From positions 372,001 to 436,000 of the forward strand of contig NZ_JQMJ01000001.1 in the NCBI RefSeq assembly GCF_000744655.1: 64,000 nt of DNA. Reading direction: 5' to 3'. The position numbers and the translations under genes are program-made. The DNA is from Streptacidiphilus rugosus AM-16. Its GTDB lineage: Bacteria; Actinomycetota; Actinomycetes; Streptomycetales; Streptomycetaceae. Under the pieces are notes generated by a model that worked only from the letters and a program-made list of their open reading frames with translations, searched no databases and had not been told where the DNA came from. This document shows, one piece after another, positions 7,196 through 14,947 of the stretch (within the stretch, counting starts at the first letter, position 1; the number at the start of each line of letters is the position of its first letter).

Positions 7196-9883
7196 CTATT
7201 CATCGTCGCTGTATTCTGTTTCCTCCCCATTCTCATCCCGTAGCCTCGGCCTCATCCTAGTGTCGTAAGATACATACGGTGCATCTTCTTCGTCCGTCTC
7301 AAGTAGCGCGCTTGGATCATTACTGGGCGCTTCGTCCAGTTGACTTTGGTCGACAATCCCATCCGCCTTGAGTGCAACGAGTCGAGGTGCATTGAGTGGT
7401 CCACTGCTCGCATTCACATGCCATGGGCTCGAGATTGTCCTACCCACAAGAAGCGGCTCGGCTCCGCCGTCAGGCCAATCGATCCAGCTCTCATTATGCG
7501 GATGGCCATCAAGGAACGAACGCCATTTTTGCTCACGGATCCTCTGCACCTTCATATCGCTCCAGCCGCGCACTCGACGTATGCGCGCGAGCCGCGCCTC
7601 AAGGCTCTCTCTATACTTCGTGAACTCAATACGGAAGGTATAGAAATGCTGTTCATCCTGGCCCGCATCTCGGATCCCCTCCGCGCCTTCACTTTTTACC
7701 GCGGCAGTCAAGCTATTCTTCCGCCGCATATCTGCAATGCTGGCTTCACTCGGAACCGATAGATACTGTGCGCCTGTCAGGGTTACCTTTTGAGTCGCAT
7801 TCCCCTGGAGGTCGAATGCGCCCTGCAATGTAATAAGTGGAGACTTGCCAGACTTTTCCCCGGTCATGTCGTATCCGAGCTCTTGAAGCGCTTTCACGGA
7901 GTTCTTCATGGACTTTTCGTCGGGTTTGTAATGGCCGCTTTTGTTATTCAACTCCATAATGGCACCCCGCTCACCGATCGTGATCTCTCCAGCACCTGTA
8001 ACATTTCGTCCCGCCACCGGCGTGCTGTGGTGTGCCACCTTGATGTACCAGTCGTCTATCTCGCCCCGCTCCATCGCCTCCTTCAAGGATTGCATCTTCT
8101 GCCACTGGTCATCAAATGCTACAAATTCAGACTCAACGGTAACAACATCGCCTTTCACTATCGTTATTTCCGCAACTTGCTCATTGAACAAAAAGAATGT
8201 CTCCGGGGCAGAATTAGAAACAACCCATCCGTATTTGCCTTTCGGATAGGGCCTTCTTCCCGCCGCCTGCATATCCTTGAAGACAGTCTGCTCGACCGCA
8301 CCGTTCGCCGACGGCTCGACCATCATCAGCTGATAGTTACTTTCGTCCAAATATAGGTGGGCAAATCTTCCTGTAATTGCCGCATCTTTCCAATATCCTT
8401 TTCCCCTGTCGGTTCCGGGGACTTTGTATTCACCCCGGAATTGTTTGCCCATCGGGACGCCGGAACCGAAGCTTCCCTGCTCGGATGCGGTTTTCGGGTC
8501 CGGCGTCTGCTGGAGAAGGTTCTTTGCCTTGCGACCCCGCTTATGGCTGACTTCGTTGATGGAGGCCGCCGTTTCATGGGCCATCCGAGCCTTCTCTTTG
8601 CGCTCGGCACTGAATTTCGAGCTCTTCGGGTGGGCAGGATGCTCCGCCCCAGGAATTTTGGCAGCAAGTTTTAGAGATTTTGGATCGAAAGCGACAAAGT
8701 GCCCGTAAATTTCCTTAGTGGTCATTGAAACATGAGCTACATAGAGGGCTCCAAACCCATGATCCCTCGCCCAGCCATTCCACCATTCCGAAGAATTCGC
8801 CCCTGTGGGAAATTCTCCATTTTTTGGGTAAACTGCTCGGAACTTGTTCTCGCCGGCTGCTACGGCTTGGATGACGAGAATCGGTTTTGTATCGTCGTAC
8901 TTCGCAAGCACGATTGGCCCCAGTCCGTCGGCGTTTCCCCCGGAGCCATGTCCGGATCCCTCGATTCGACTTGCGTACGCCTCCGTCGTTGCAATATCGT
9001 CTGCCAAGTAGACTCCGCGACCGTCCGCCCCCCAGCTCGATGGCCTGATACCATCGGCCATAATAGCTTCAGCGGAGTCTGGCCTGGTCCCATGGTAGTA
9101 AGGCTGAATCAAAAGATTCTGACTAACGGCCCATTCAACCTGCTCCGAAATAATTTCGGCGTCGTAGGAATACTTCCACATGCCGCTGACCGGGTCCTGT
9201 TCCACGCCAATCAGTAGATTGGCGCTCCCAAACTTCAACTCTGCAAGTCTCAACAATTCGCTGCCTGAATTCTGAAACTCCAGATATGGGTGACTTGTGG
9301 GAGGATCATTCTGTACGGCCAGCATACGGCCTACCGAATTTTGCAATGACTGCACGGTATCAATGAGTGCTGGCACGTACTCGCACGCCGATTCAACTAT
9401 TTCACGGATCTCAGCAGCAGCCGGGTGCTCCCTTCCTTCACCCGGCTGGCCCATGGCAATAAATTCTGGATATTTCTTGAGATTGTCGACCAGAGAAATG
9501 CAGGATTTAGAAAATGAGCCCCAGGATTCCTGCACATCGTACAGGTACCTACCAAGGGTCGTCAAAGCCCACTCCAGCTGGTCCGCATTCGTGGCGTAGT
9601 CCTGCAGCTCATAGAGGAATTTCAGCAAGCTCCATTCTATGCTTTCCTGGTCATTTCCTTCCAGTCCACTTCCAGTAAAACTGACCCGCCATTTAAACAG
9701 TTGTGATTTACTGAAGGCAGTGACATTTCCTGCTATGGCTCTGGCGACAGGTGTGTTCTCCGTCTCGGACACGCCATCCGCAGTGGTCTCAAGTCCCTTC
9801 ATGGCATTCCTGAGGACCAAGAGACAATCCCACTGAAAGAAGAGCATTTCGCACTCATCTCGTATCTCTGAGGACTCCATCAT
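7196..9883 (-). CDS. Large protein with ADP-ribosyltransferase-like domain (putative effector or toxin)
   Basis: 895 residues, with no signal peptide or membrane helix. Residues 1-250 look mainly alpha-helical. Residues 261-400 carry a PARP/ART-like core: PYYHGTRPDSAEAIMADGI, then GRGVYLADDIATTEAYA, and EIYGHFVAFDP. His264, Tyr292 and Glu391 are candidates for an H-Y-E-type NAD-binding and catalytic triad (inference). Residues 410-470 are a charged linker. Residues 480-680 form a second globular part ending in a NNKSGHYKPDEKS block (646-658) that resembles a motif I associate with bacterial effector and polymorphic-toxin proteins. The tail (855-895) is very acidic. The gene is clearly less GC-rich than its surroundings (8101-8160 has 26 G/C of 60), suggesting transfer. 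No immunity or hydrolase gene is directly adjacent. The enzymatic assignment is moderately sure; the target is unknown. Confidence 0.7.
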   Translation of the reverse strand: MMESSEIRDECEMLFFQWDCLLVLRNAMKGLETTADGVSETENTPVARAIAGNVTAFSKSQLFKWRVSFTGSGLEGNDQESIEWSLLKFLYELQDYATNADQLEWALTTLGRYLYDVQESWGSFSKSCISLVDNLKKYPEFIAMGQPGEGREHPAAAEIREIVESACEYVPALIDTVQSLQNSVGRMLAVQNDPPTSHPYLEFQNSGSELLRLAELKFGSANLLIGVEQDPVSGMWKYSYDAEIISEQVEWAVSQNLLIQPYYHGTRPDSAEAIMADGIRPSSWGADGRGVYLADDIATTEAYASRIEGSGHGSGGNADGLGPIVLAKYDDTKPILVIQAVAAGENKFRAVYPKNGEFPTGANSSEWWNGWARDHGFGALYVAHVSMTTKEIYGHFVAFDPKSLKLAAKIPGAEHPAHPKSSKFSAERKEKARMAHETAASINEVSHKRGRKAKNLLQQTPDPKTASEQGSFGSGVPMGKQFRGEYKVPGTDRGKGYWKDAAITGRFAHLYLDESNYQLMMVEPSANGAVEQTVFKDMQAAGRRPYPKGKYGWVVSNSAPETFFLFNEQVAEITIVKGDVVTVESEFVAFDDQWQKMQSLKEAMERGEIDDWYIKVAHHSTPVAGRNVTGAGEITIGERGAIMELNNKSGHYKPDEKSMKNSVKALQELGYDMTGEKSGKSPLITLQGAFDLQGNATQKVTLTGAQYLSVPSEASIADMRRKNSLTAAVKSEGAEGIRDAGQDEQHFYTFRIEFTKYRESLEARLARIRRVRGWSDMKVQRIREQKWRSFLDGHPHNESWIDWPDGGAEPLLVGRTISSPWHVNASSGPLNAPRLVALKADGIVDQSQLDEAPSNDPSALLETDEEDAPYVSYDTRMRPRLRDENGEETEYSDDE

Positions 9884-10008
9884 CGCCGCCTTATCCGGTC
9901 ATTCTCTGCTGAACCACAAACTGGTCCTCTGTCAGACCCATCCATGATCGTCCCGACCCTCCGGGATGAAATGACCTCCTGGACTACCCTTAGGGGCTGG
10001 TTCTCTGA

Positions 10009-10036
10009 CCCGACCGGCGCCTACTCTGAAAATGCT
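10009..10036. mobile_element. Solo remnant of an IS5-type terminal end
   Basis: The 28 bp cccgaccggcgcctactctg...tgct match the outer end of IS5 copy 2 (6408-6435) with only four differences. No transposase is attached. It lies in the otherwise featureless 304-bp gap between the ADP-ribosyltransferase-like gene and the duplicated segment starting at 10188; I see nothing else in that gap. Confidence 0.5.
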
Positions 10037-10574
10037 TACTGCCCGCAGCCAGATCTCGTCGCCGAGGTGCTGGGCGCCAGGAACAGGCCGAAGACGCCGA
10101 CGGACGGCCCGTGTGCCGCAATCGGCACACCCCGGACCAGGAGGCCGCTGGCCGGGGCATTGCTGTGCCGGCGCTGCTCGAAGATGTGGTCGTGTTCGTT
10201 CGCCTAAGGGCTGTCCCGCAATGATCAAGGAGTCCGTCGATCTGCCCGGCTGCAGGTTGGCACGGGGGCCCCTGGGGACGGTTGAATGCCCTGGTGATGG
10301 ACTGGGCGCAGGCGGTCGATGCCCACGGGGCGACTGAGCGAGTCCCCGCGCTCCTGGATCAGGTGGCGCGCGAGGAAACGTCGGAGGCCTGGGAAGAGCT
10401 TTGGGACCGTCTCTGCCTGCACGGTGAGACGGTCTCCCCGGCGAGCTTCACCGCTCTTCCACGCTTGGCAACTGAACTTGAACTCGTGATGTCGGCTGCG
10501 TCGGTCGCCGCCCCGCGCCTGAGACCTGCGGAAATGGGTTCGCGTCCCGTCGGCTGTCCTGCGATCGTGATGAC

Positions 10575-11036
10575 GTGCCAGAGGACCTGAGGAAGCAGCT
10601 GGCCGCGCCGGTCACGAAGTGGTCGGCCGGGGCGATCCGGATCACGAGCCGCACGGTCACTGCTGGCGAGATCTCGTGTCACCTGGGGATCACGGCGGAC
10701 CAGCAGTTCGAGCGGGACAGCCTGATGAGTCCCCGCAATCCGGCCAGTGCTCGACGGGAGACCAGCGTCTGGATCAGGCGAAGCGGCCTGCCTAATGACA
10801 GCGACCTCGCGGACCATGTGCGAGTGCTGGTCGCACTCGTTGACGGGCGTCGCGAGGAGTTGGCGAGCCTGTCCGTCGACTGCGACCTGGAGCTGTGTCT
10901 GGGCTTCGGCAGCGAGAACGGTCAAGGAGGCTGTGTCCTGCCGGCACGCCTGCTCACGGAGGTCGGTGCACTCGGACTGGACATCGTGCTTGACCTGTAT
11001 CCGCCCGAATCAGCCGCGACTGTCGTTTGCCCGTGA
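10575..11036 (+). CDS. DUF4279 family protein (transposon cargo)
   Basis: 153 residues from a GTG. The pattern fits DUF4279: an opening strand with TAGEISCHLGI, an Arg-bearing middle (ARRETSVWIRRSGL), SDLADHVRVLVALVDGRREEL, and a closing ALGLDIVLDLYPPE. The biochemical role of the family is not established; related genes are often scattered next to toxin or defence genes, which is context and not proof. The true start could be a few codons downstream. It lies between the left inverted repeat and the transposase of the 10472-12191 element, in convergent orientation with the transposase. Confidence 0.65.
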   Translation: MPEDLRKQLAAPVTKWSAGAIRITSRTVTAGEISCHLGITADQQFERDSLMSPRNPASARRETSVWIRRSGLPNDSDLADHVRVLVALVDGRREELASLSVDCDLELCLGFGSENGQGGCVLPARLLTEVGALGLDIVLDLYPPESAATVVCP

Positions 11037-11060
11037 AGATGGGAAGGCCGTCTTGGGTGG

Positions 11061-12121
11061 TCAGGCGAGTGTGAGTCCGGTTCCGGTGAGGCAGCCGTCA
11101 ACGAGGTCCGGGCGGTACTGGATCTTCTTGAGGCGGCGCTTCACGGCTCGGGTGATCTGGCTGAGGTCGGCCGCGGCGAGGTTGCCGATGCCGCGCTTGA
11201 CCAGCGACCAGACGCCCTCCTGCGGGTTGAGGTCTGGGGCGTAGGTGGGCAGCTGGAACACCGTGAGCCACTCGGCGTTCGCGGCGATGAACTCCCGCAT
11301 GCCAGCTGTCAGGTGCAGACGCACGTTGTCCCAGACCAGCACGATCGGGCCGCCGAGCTGGATGCGGGCTCGGACGATCAGGTCGCGGAAGTCGCGCCAG
11401 CCGAAGCCTTTCGGCGTGTCCTTGCGGCCGCGGTACTCGCGGATCGCGTAGATCAGCCGGGACCGCTCGCCCGGCTTGTAACAGGTCATGCCCGCCATCG
11501 AGACGCGCCCGGAGCCACGGCCTCTCACCCTCACGACCGGGGTCTGGCCGATCCGGCCCCAGGTCCTGGCGCGCGGCGGAGTCATCGACTGCCCGGCCTC
11601 GTCCTCAAAGACGATCCAGGCCCCGCGCTCCGCCGCGGTGCTCTTACCCGCGGCCAGGTCTCCTTCTTCCACACCTCGACCGCATCGTCATCGCGTTCGA
11701 TCGCGCGCCTGGTGGGCTGCTGCCAACTCCAGCCGTGCCGCTTCAGCAGCCGCCAGGTGCCCTCGACCGTATAGGAGACATGGAAGAGCCGGCCGATCAG
11801 CGTCTTGATCCGTGCGAGCGTCCACCGCTGGTCCGCCCATCCGTGGGCCAGTGGACCACGCTCCAACTCACGCTCTAGCCTGGCTATCTGGGCTTCGCTG
11901 AGTCGAGGCCTTCCCCGTGACCCCTTCGACAGGACCCCGGCTTCGCCGCCCTCACGCCAGGCCCGGCGCCACCGCTCGACCGACCGCACGCTGATCCGCA
12001 GGGCAGCGGCAACCTCCGCGTTCTTCTGCCCAGCCTCGAAACGCTCCACGGCCTGGAGCCGTAACCGCTCCCGCGTAGTTCTCTCGGCGTCGGTCAGCCC
12101 GCCGCCCTGCGCGTACCTCAC
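11061..12121 (-). pseudogene. IS630-family transposase in two overlapping frames
   Basis: The N-terminal frame (12121 down to 11582) holds the helix-turn-helix/winged-helix part: ALRISVRSVERWRRAWREGG, KGSRGRPRLSEAQIARLE and a WSWQQPTRRA motif. The catalytic part (from about 11660 down to 11061) is in another frame, with IVFEDEAGQSM, VLVWDNVRLHLT and YAPDLNPQEGVWS giving the D-D-E triad. The frames should join near 11640-11660 (WKKETWPRV/KSTAAERGAW). Many IS630 relatives use a programmed shift, but no clear slippery run is visible here, so this may simply be a mutation. Confidence 0.8.
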
Positions 12122-12432
12122 ACCCCAGGGCTACCGGTGCCGGTCTGCAGCTGTCAGGTGAACGGCACCGACATCACCCAATCAAGTTCAGAAGCCTGGC
12201 TCCCGCAAGTGCCCAGGCGCTTGAACTGGCCGGCGCCATCGTGCGGGGCACCATGCAGCATCGGGACGGCGAGGCTCTGCTTGCGGGTTGCCCGGATGCG
12301 ATCGTCCAGCTGCGGGAACTCGTGGACAGGCAGATTCGGACCAGCCCTGCCGACTACCACCGGATCTTCGGCGATCTGCTCGCCCTCGAAGGGCAGTACC
12401 ACTGGAGCGCCGCCCTGGGGACTGAGAAATAG

Positions 12433-12876
12433 TCAAGACTTGTGGGTGGGGCCTTCCGACGCGGTGATCTCGGCTGCTGCGAGCCGCGCATCTTCGCGCA
12501 CCTGTGGGTTGGGGTGGTGGAGGAACGGCTCGATCAGCGACCGGGCCCGCGGGTCGTGGGTGGCGCCGAGGATGTAGAGGGCGTGTTCGAGGAGCGCGGG
12601 CTCCATTGTCGGCATGGCGGTCGCCAGCGGTTCGACGAGGTCCAGGGGCAGGCGGTGGTGGTTGAAGGCCTCGCTGATGGAGTTCAGGGCGGACTCGCGG
12701 ACCTTGGTCTCCGGTTCGTTGAAGGCCAGGCTGATCAGGCGTCCGACGACCAGGTGGGCGGTGTCCGTGTCGAGCGCGGTGTCGCGCAGGAGGTCCCCGA
12801 GGGTGTCGGCTGCGGCATCCCGACGGTTCGGATCGCGGTCGGTCAGCGCTTCAAGCGCCGTGATCATGTCGCTCAT
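12433..12876 (-). CDS. HEAT-repeat protein
   Basis: 147 residues with about four to five tandem helical pairs of HEAT type: ALTDRDPNRRDAAADTLGDL, FNEPETKVRESALNSIS, ATHDPRARSLIEPFLHHP, and NPQVREDARLAAAE. Such small HEAT proteins are protein-binding scaffolds. In actinomycetes they often sit near toxin or regulatory genes, but no partner can be named here. Its ATG overlaps the presumed stop of the upstream gene (ATGA at 12873-12876), so the two were probably an operon. The last codons end at the edge of the duplicated or IS region. Confidence 0.75.
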   Translation of the reverse strand: MSDMITALEALTDRDPNRRDAAADTLGDLLRDTALDTDTAHLVVGRLISLAFNEPETKVRESALNSISEAFNHHRLPLDLVEPLATAMPTMEPALLEHALYILGATHDPRARSLIEPFLHHPNPQVREDARLAAAEITASEGPTHKS

Positions 12877-13567
12877 GCTGCCACCTCGGACCGCTCGACC
12901 AGGACGCCGTTCTCGAAGCGTGCGCCGACGCGGACCAGGGACACGTGGGAGCGCGATCGGACCCGCGGCCTGCGGGGCCCACCCAGGGCCGGTGGCCCCG
13001 TCGCGTCGTGTCGTCAGCTCCCCGCAGGTGTGCGATGTCGCCCAGATCCCAGTCGCGGATGGCCGAGTAGTTGCCGTAGTCCCCGATGGCGATGGTCACC
13101 TCCGCTCCGCAGTGCGGGCAGGACACGGTGTAGAAGTCGTCGGTGAAGTCCCCCAGGGCGGCGCTCCAGTGGTACTGCCCTTCGAGGGCGAGCAGATCGC
13201 CGAAGATCCGGTTGTAGTCGGCAGGGCTGGTTTGAAGCTGCCTGTCCACGAGTTCCCGCAGCTGGGCGATCGCATCCGGGCAACCCGCAAGCAGAGCCTC
13301 GCCGTCCCGATGTTGCATGGTGCCCCGCACGATGGCGCCGGCCAGTTCAAGCGCCGGGGCACTTGCGGGAGCCAGGCTTGCCAGCGTGGGAAGAGCGGTG
13401 AAGCTCGCCGGGGAGACCGTCTCACCGTGCAGGCAGAGACGGTCCCAAAGCTCTTCCCAGGCCTCCGACGTTTCCTCGCGCGCCACCTGATCCAGGAGCG
13501 CGGGGACTCGCTCAGTCGCCCCGTGGGCATCGACCGCCTGCGCCCAGTCCATCACCAGGGCATTCAA
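12873..13567 (-). pseudogene. Copy B of conserved host gene, probably frameshifted near its 3' end
   Basis: It starts MNALVMDWAQAVDAHGATER and contains AALGDFTDDFYTVSCPHCGA (one visible CxxC) and GDYGNYSAIRDWDLGDIAHL, as in an uncharacterised Streptomyces family. The open frame runs on to 12851 with a low-complexity Arg/Ser tail. In another frame the same DNA gives HVSLVRVGARFENGVLVER and a stop exactly overlapping the HEAT gene's ATG. That suggests an indel between about 12960 and 13030. Related proteins as I remember them are longer and have a second Cys pair, absent here. It is the intact-length reference for interpreting copy A. Confidence 0.6.
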
Positions 13568-13660
13568 CCGTCCCCAGGGGCCCCCGTGCCAACCTGCAGC
13601 CGGGCAGATCGACGGACTCCTTGATCATTGCGGGACAGCCCTTAGGCGGACGAACACGAC
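13151..13660. repeat. Inverted duplication, right arm
   Basis: The uninterrupted partner of 10188-10470 plus 12192-12420. The outer limit is where gtcgtgttcg (10188-10197) meets its inverse (13651-13660). The inner limit is within the Leu-Gly codons following YHWSAALG. The arms face each other around the IS630-type element and the HEAT gene. Confidence 0.85.
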
Positions 13661-13747
13661 GTCACTCCCGTAAACGGAGATCGTCGGCTCGGCGCCGGGC
13701 ACAAGCGCCGTCCACCCCGAACGCTCGTTGGTGTCGTTGATGTAGAC
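13625..13747 (-). pseudogene. C-terminal remnant of an unknown protein
   Basis: In one minus-strand frame the DNA reads GVYINDTNERSGWTALVPGA, then TISVYGSDVVFVRLRAVPQ and a TGA at 13625. It begins right at the junction with the IS5 fragment at about 13750, so the upstream part has been lost. Its last codons lie in the inverted duplication. I do not recognise the family. Confidence 0.35.
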
Positions 13748-13749
13748 CC

Positions 13750-14224
13750 CGCCGGTCCTCCAGCAGGCCGTTCAGGCGGCCACCAGCAAGGCGTTCGTCA
13801 TCCTGGACGGCACCTTGCTGCCCATCGACCGCGTCGCCGCCGACCGCCTCTACTACTCGGGCAAGCACAAGAAGCACGGCATGAACGTGCAGGTACTCAC
13901 CGATCCGTTCGGACGCCTGCTGTGGGCCTCTCCCGCCCTGCCCGGCGCGGTTCACGACATCAAGGCCGCCCGCACCCACGGCATCATCGACGCCCTCACC
14001 GCCGCCGGCGTCCGCTGCTGGGCCGACAAGGGCTACCAGGGCGCCCGCGGCACGGTCCGCGTCCCCTACCGAGGCCGCTGGGCCAAGCTCTCCGCCGGTC
14101 AGAAGGCCGTCAACCTCTCCCACGCGAAGATCCGCGCGGTAGGCGAGCAGGCCATGGCCACACTCAAGGGCTGGCGGCTCCTGCGCCAAGCTCCGCTGCA
14201 GCCCCCGGCCGCATCACCGCGGTG
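13750..14224 (+). pseudogene. IS5-type transposase remnant
   Basis: AVQAATSKAFVILDGTLLPI carries the first catalytic Asp, followed by YYSGKHKKHGMNVQVLTDPF, ADKGYQGARGTVRVPYRG (second Asp) and NLSHAKIRAVGEQAMATLKG (Glu). The N-terminal helix-turn-helix half is missing. Near 14185-14215 two small indels scramble the usual LRCSPRRITAV end. The fragment fuses to an IS1380-type piece at about 14222. It is only distantly related to the pair at 4527-6436. Confidence 0.75.
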
Positions 14225-14900
14225 TTCGCTCCGGCGTTGCCCGGCCGCAGGATGCCGGCGAGGGCCTCGCCGGTGTTGTCGAGGAAGCACAGCAGCGGGT
14301 GGTAGCCGAAGCCGCGTTTGTAGGTCGCGGCGGCCTGTTCCTTCTCGGAGTGGCAGGTGACCCGGGTCGCGTCGATGTCCAGGACCAGACCCGGCAGTTC
14401 ACGCCCTCCCGCTTGTGAGCCGGGTATGGGGTGTCCGGTCTCGTCGACTTGCAGCCAGGCGACCTCGCGGGCGGTGGCCCTGGCTGCCCGCAGCGTGTTC
14501 AGGGCTGTTTCGTCGATGCCGGCCAGCACGCGCCAGGCGGTCGGGGTGGACGCGACGGTGCCGAACACGTCGGCCTGGTCGCGCAGCACGGCCAGGTCGG
14601 CGATCGCTTCGCCGCCGTCGGCGAGCATGACCGCGAGGTCCACCGCGACGCGGCCGGGGTCGTGTCCGGTCCCGCGCGGTCGCAGCCGGTGCAGGGCCTC
14701 GCTGAAGGCGCTGGTCAGCGTGGTGGCGTCGGCAAGATCCGCGAGCAGACGCGAGCCGGCGTGGCTGACCACCCCGTTCCCGTCGGCGCTGACGACGAGC
14801 TTGGGGCGAGACCGGGTAGTGTGCACGCAGAAAGTGCCTTCCCGCTGGAACGACTGGGACCTTAGACAAGCCTCATCGTTGCAGCTCAGAAGGCACTTTC
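14215..14900 (-). pseudogene. IS1380-family transposase, N-terminal fragment
   Basis: From a start at 14826 the minus strand encodes the N-terminal ~200 residues of an IS1380-type transposase: LVVSADGNGVVSHAGSRLLA, GGEAIADLAVLRDQADVFG, VAWLQVDETGHPIPGSQAGG, LVLDIDATRVTCHSEKEQAA and YHPLLCFLDNTGEALAGILR. After PGNAGANT it runs into the IS5 remnant, so the rest is lost. The upstream 14829-14900 interval holds an inverted pair, AAAGTGCCTTC / GAAGGCACTTT, which probably belongs to the IS end or transposase leader. Confidence 0.8.
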
Positions 14901-14947
14901 GCTTTTCCGATCATGATCCGGACGCGACCCCAGATGAAACGCGCAGG

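Larger units (their letters stand above)
10472..12191. mobile_element. IS630-type element with terminal inverted repeats and a DUF4279 gene inside (1720 bp)
   Basis: The ends are CTGAACTTGA-n4-GTGATGTCGG (10472-10495) and its inverse at 12168-12191. Twenty of 24 positions are identical, with the four-base middle differing. Aligned to uninterrupted copy B, everything between is extra, and the flanks carry AA on both sides (10470-10471 and 12192-12193) where copy B has a single AA, consistent with a 2-bp target duplication. Inside are a DUF4279 gene (plus) and an IS630-type transposase (minus), convergent. No second internal repeat copy is seen next to the transposase stop, so the DUF4279 gene appears to be cargo. 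Confidence 0.75.
10188..12420. repeat. Inverted duplication, left arm (split by an insertion)
   Basis: 10188-10470 plus 12192-12420 together (about 512 bp) are the reverse complement of 13151-13660 (510 bp) with few differences. The repeat carries the start and middle of one host gene and the last ~12 codons of another frame (VFVRLRAVPQ, stop). The left arm is interrupted by the element at 10472-12191. Comparison with the right arm gives the exact insertion site. Confidence 0.85.
10282..12432 (+). pseudogene. Copy A of a conserved host gene, interrupted and 3'-truncated
   Basis: N-terminal codons at 10282-10463 (MNALVMDWAQAVDAHGATER and on) and a middle part at 12194-12432 (ELAGAIVRGTMQHRDGEALL, DYHRIFGDLLALEGQYHWSA). 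The 1.72-kb element 10472-12191 lies in between. Two single-base indels flank the insertion point (TTCCACGCTTGG versus TTCCCACGCTGG in copy B). The sequence then leaves homology after SAALG, losing the CPHCG zinc-binding-like C-terminus present in copy B. The gene is certainly dead. Confidence 0.85.

Noticed and set aside
11582-11672. Programmed frameshift in the IS630 transposase
   Set aside because: No A/G-rich slippery run or following hairpin is visible at the frame junction, so a plain mutation cannot be excluded; left as frameshifted.
12614-13624. Open plus-strand frame opposite copy B and the HEAT gene
   Set aside because: Its translation is the antisense of the duplicated gene; the same antisense appears at the other copy, which only reflects the duplication.
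14829-14900. AAAGTGCCTTC / GAAGGCACTTT pair as a terminator or riboswitch
   Set aside because: The arms are about 50 bases apart next to the IS1380 transposase start, so an IS-end repeat is the simpler reading.
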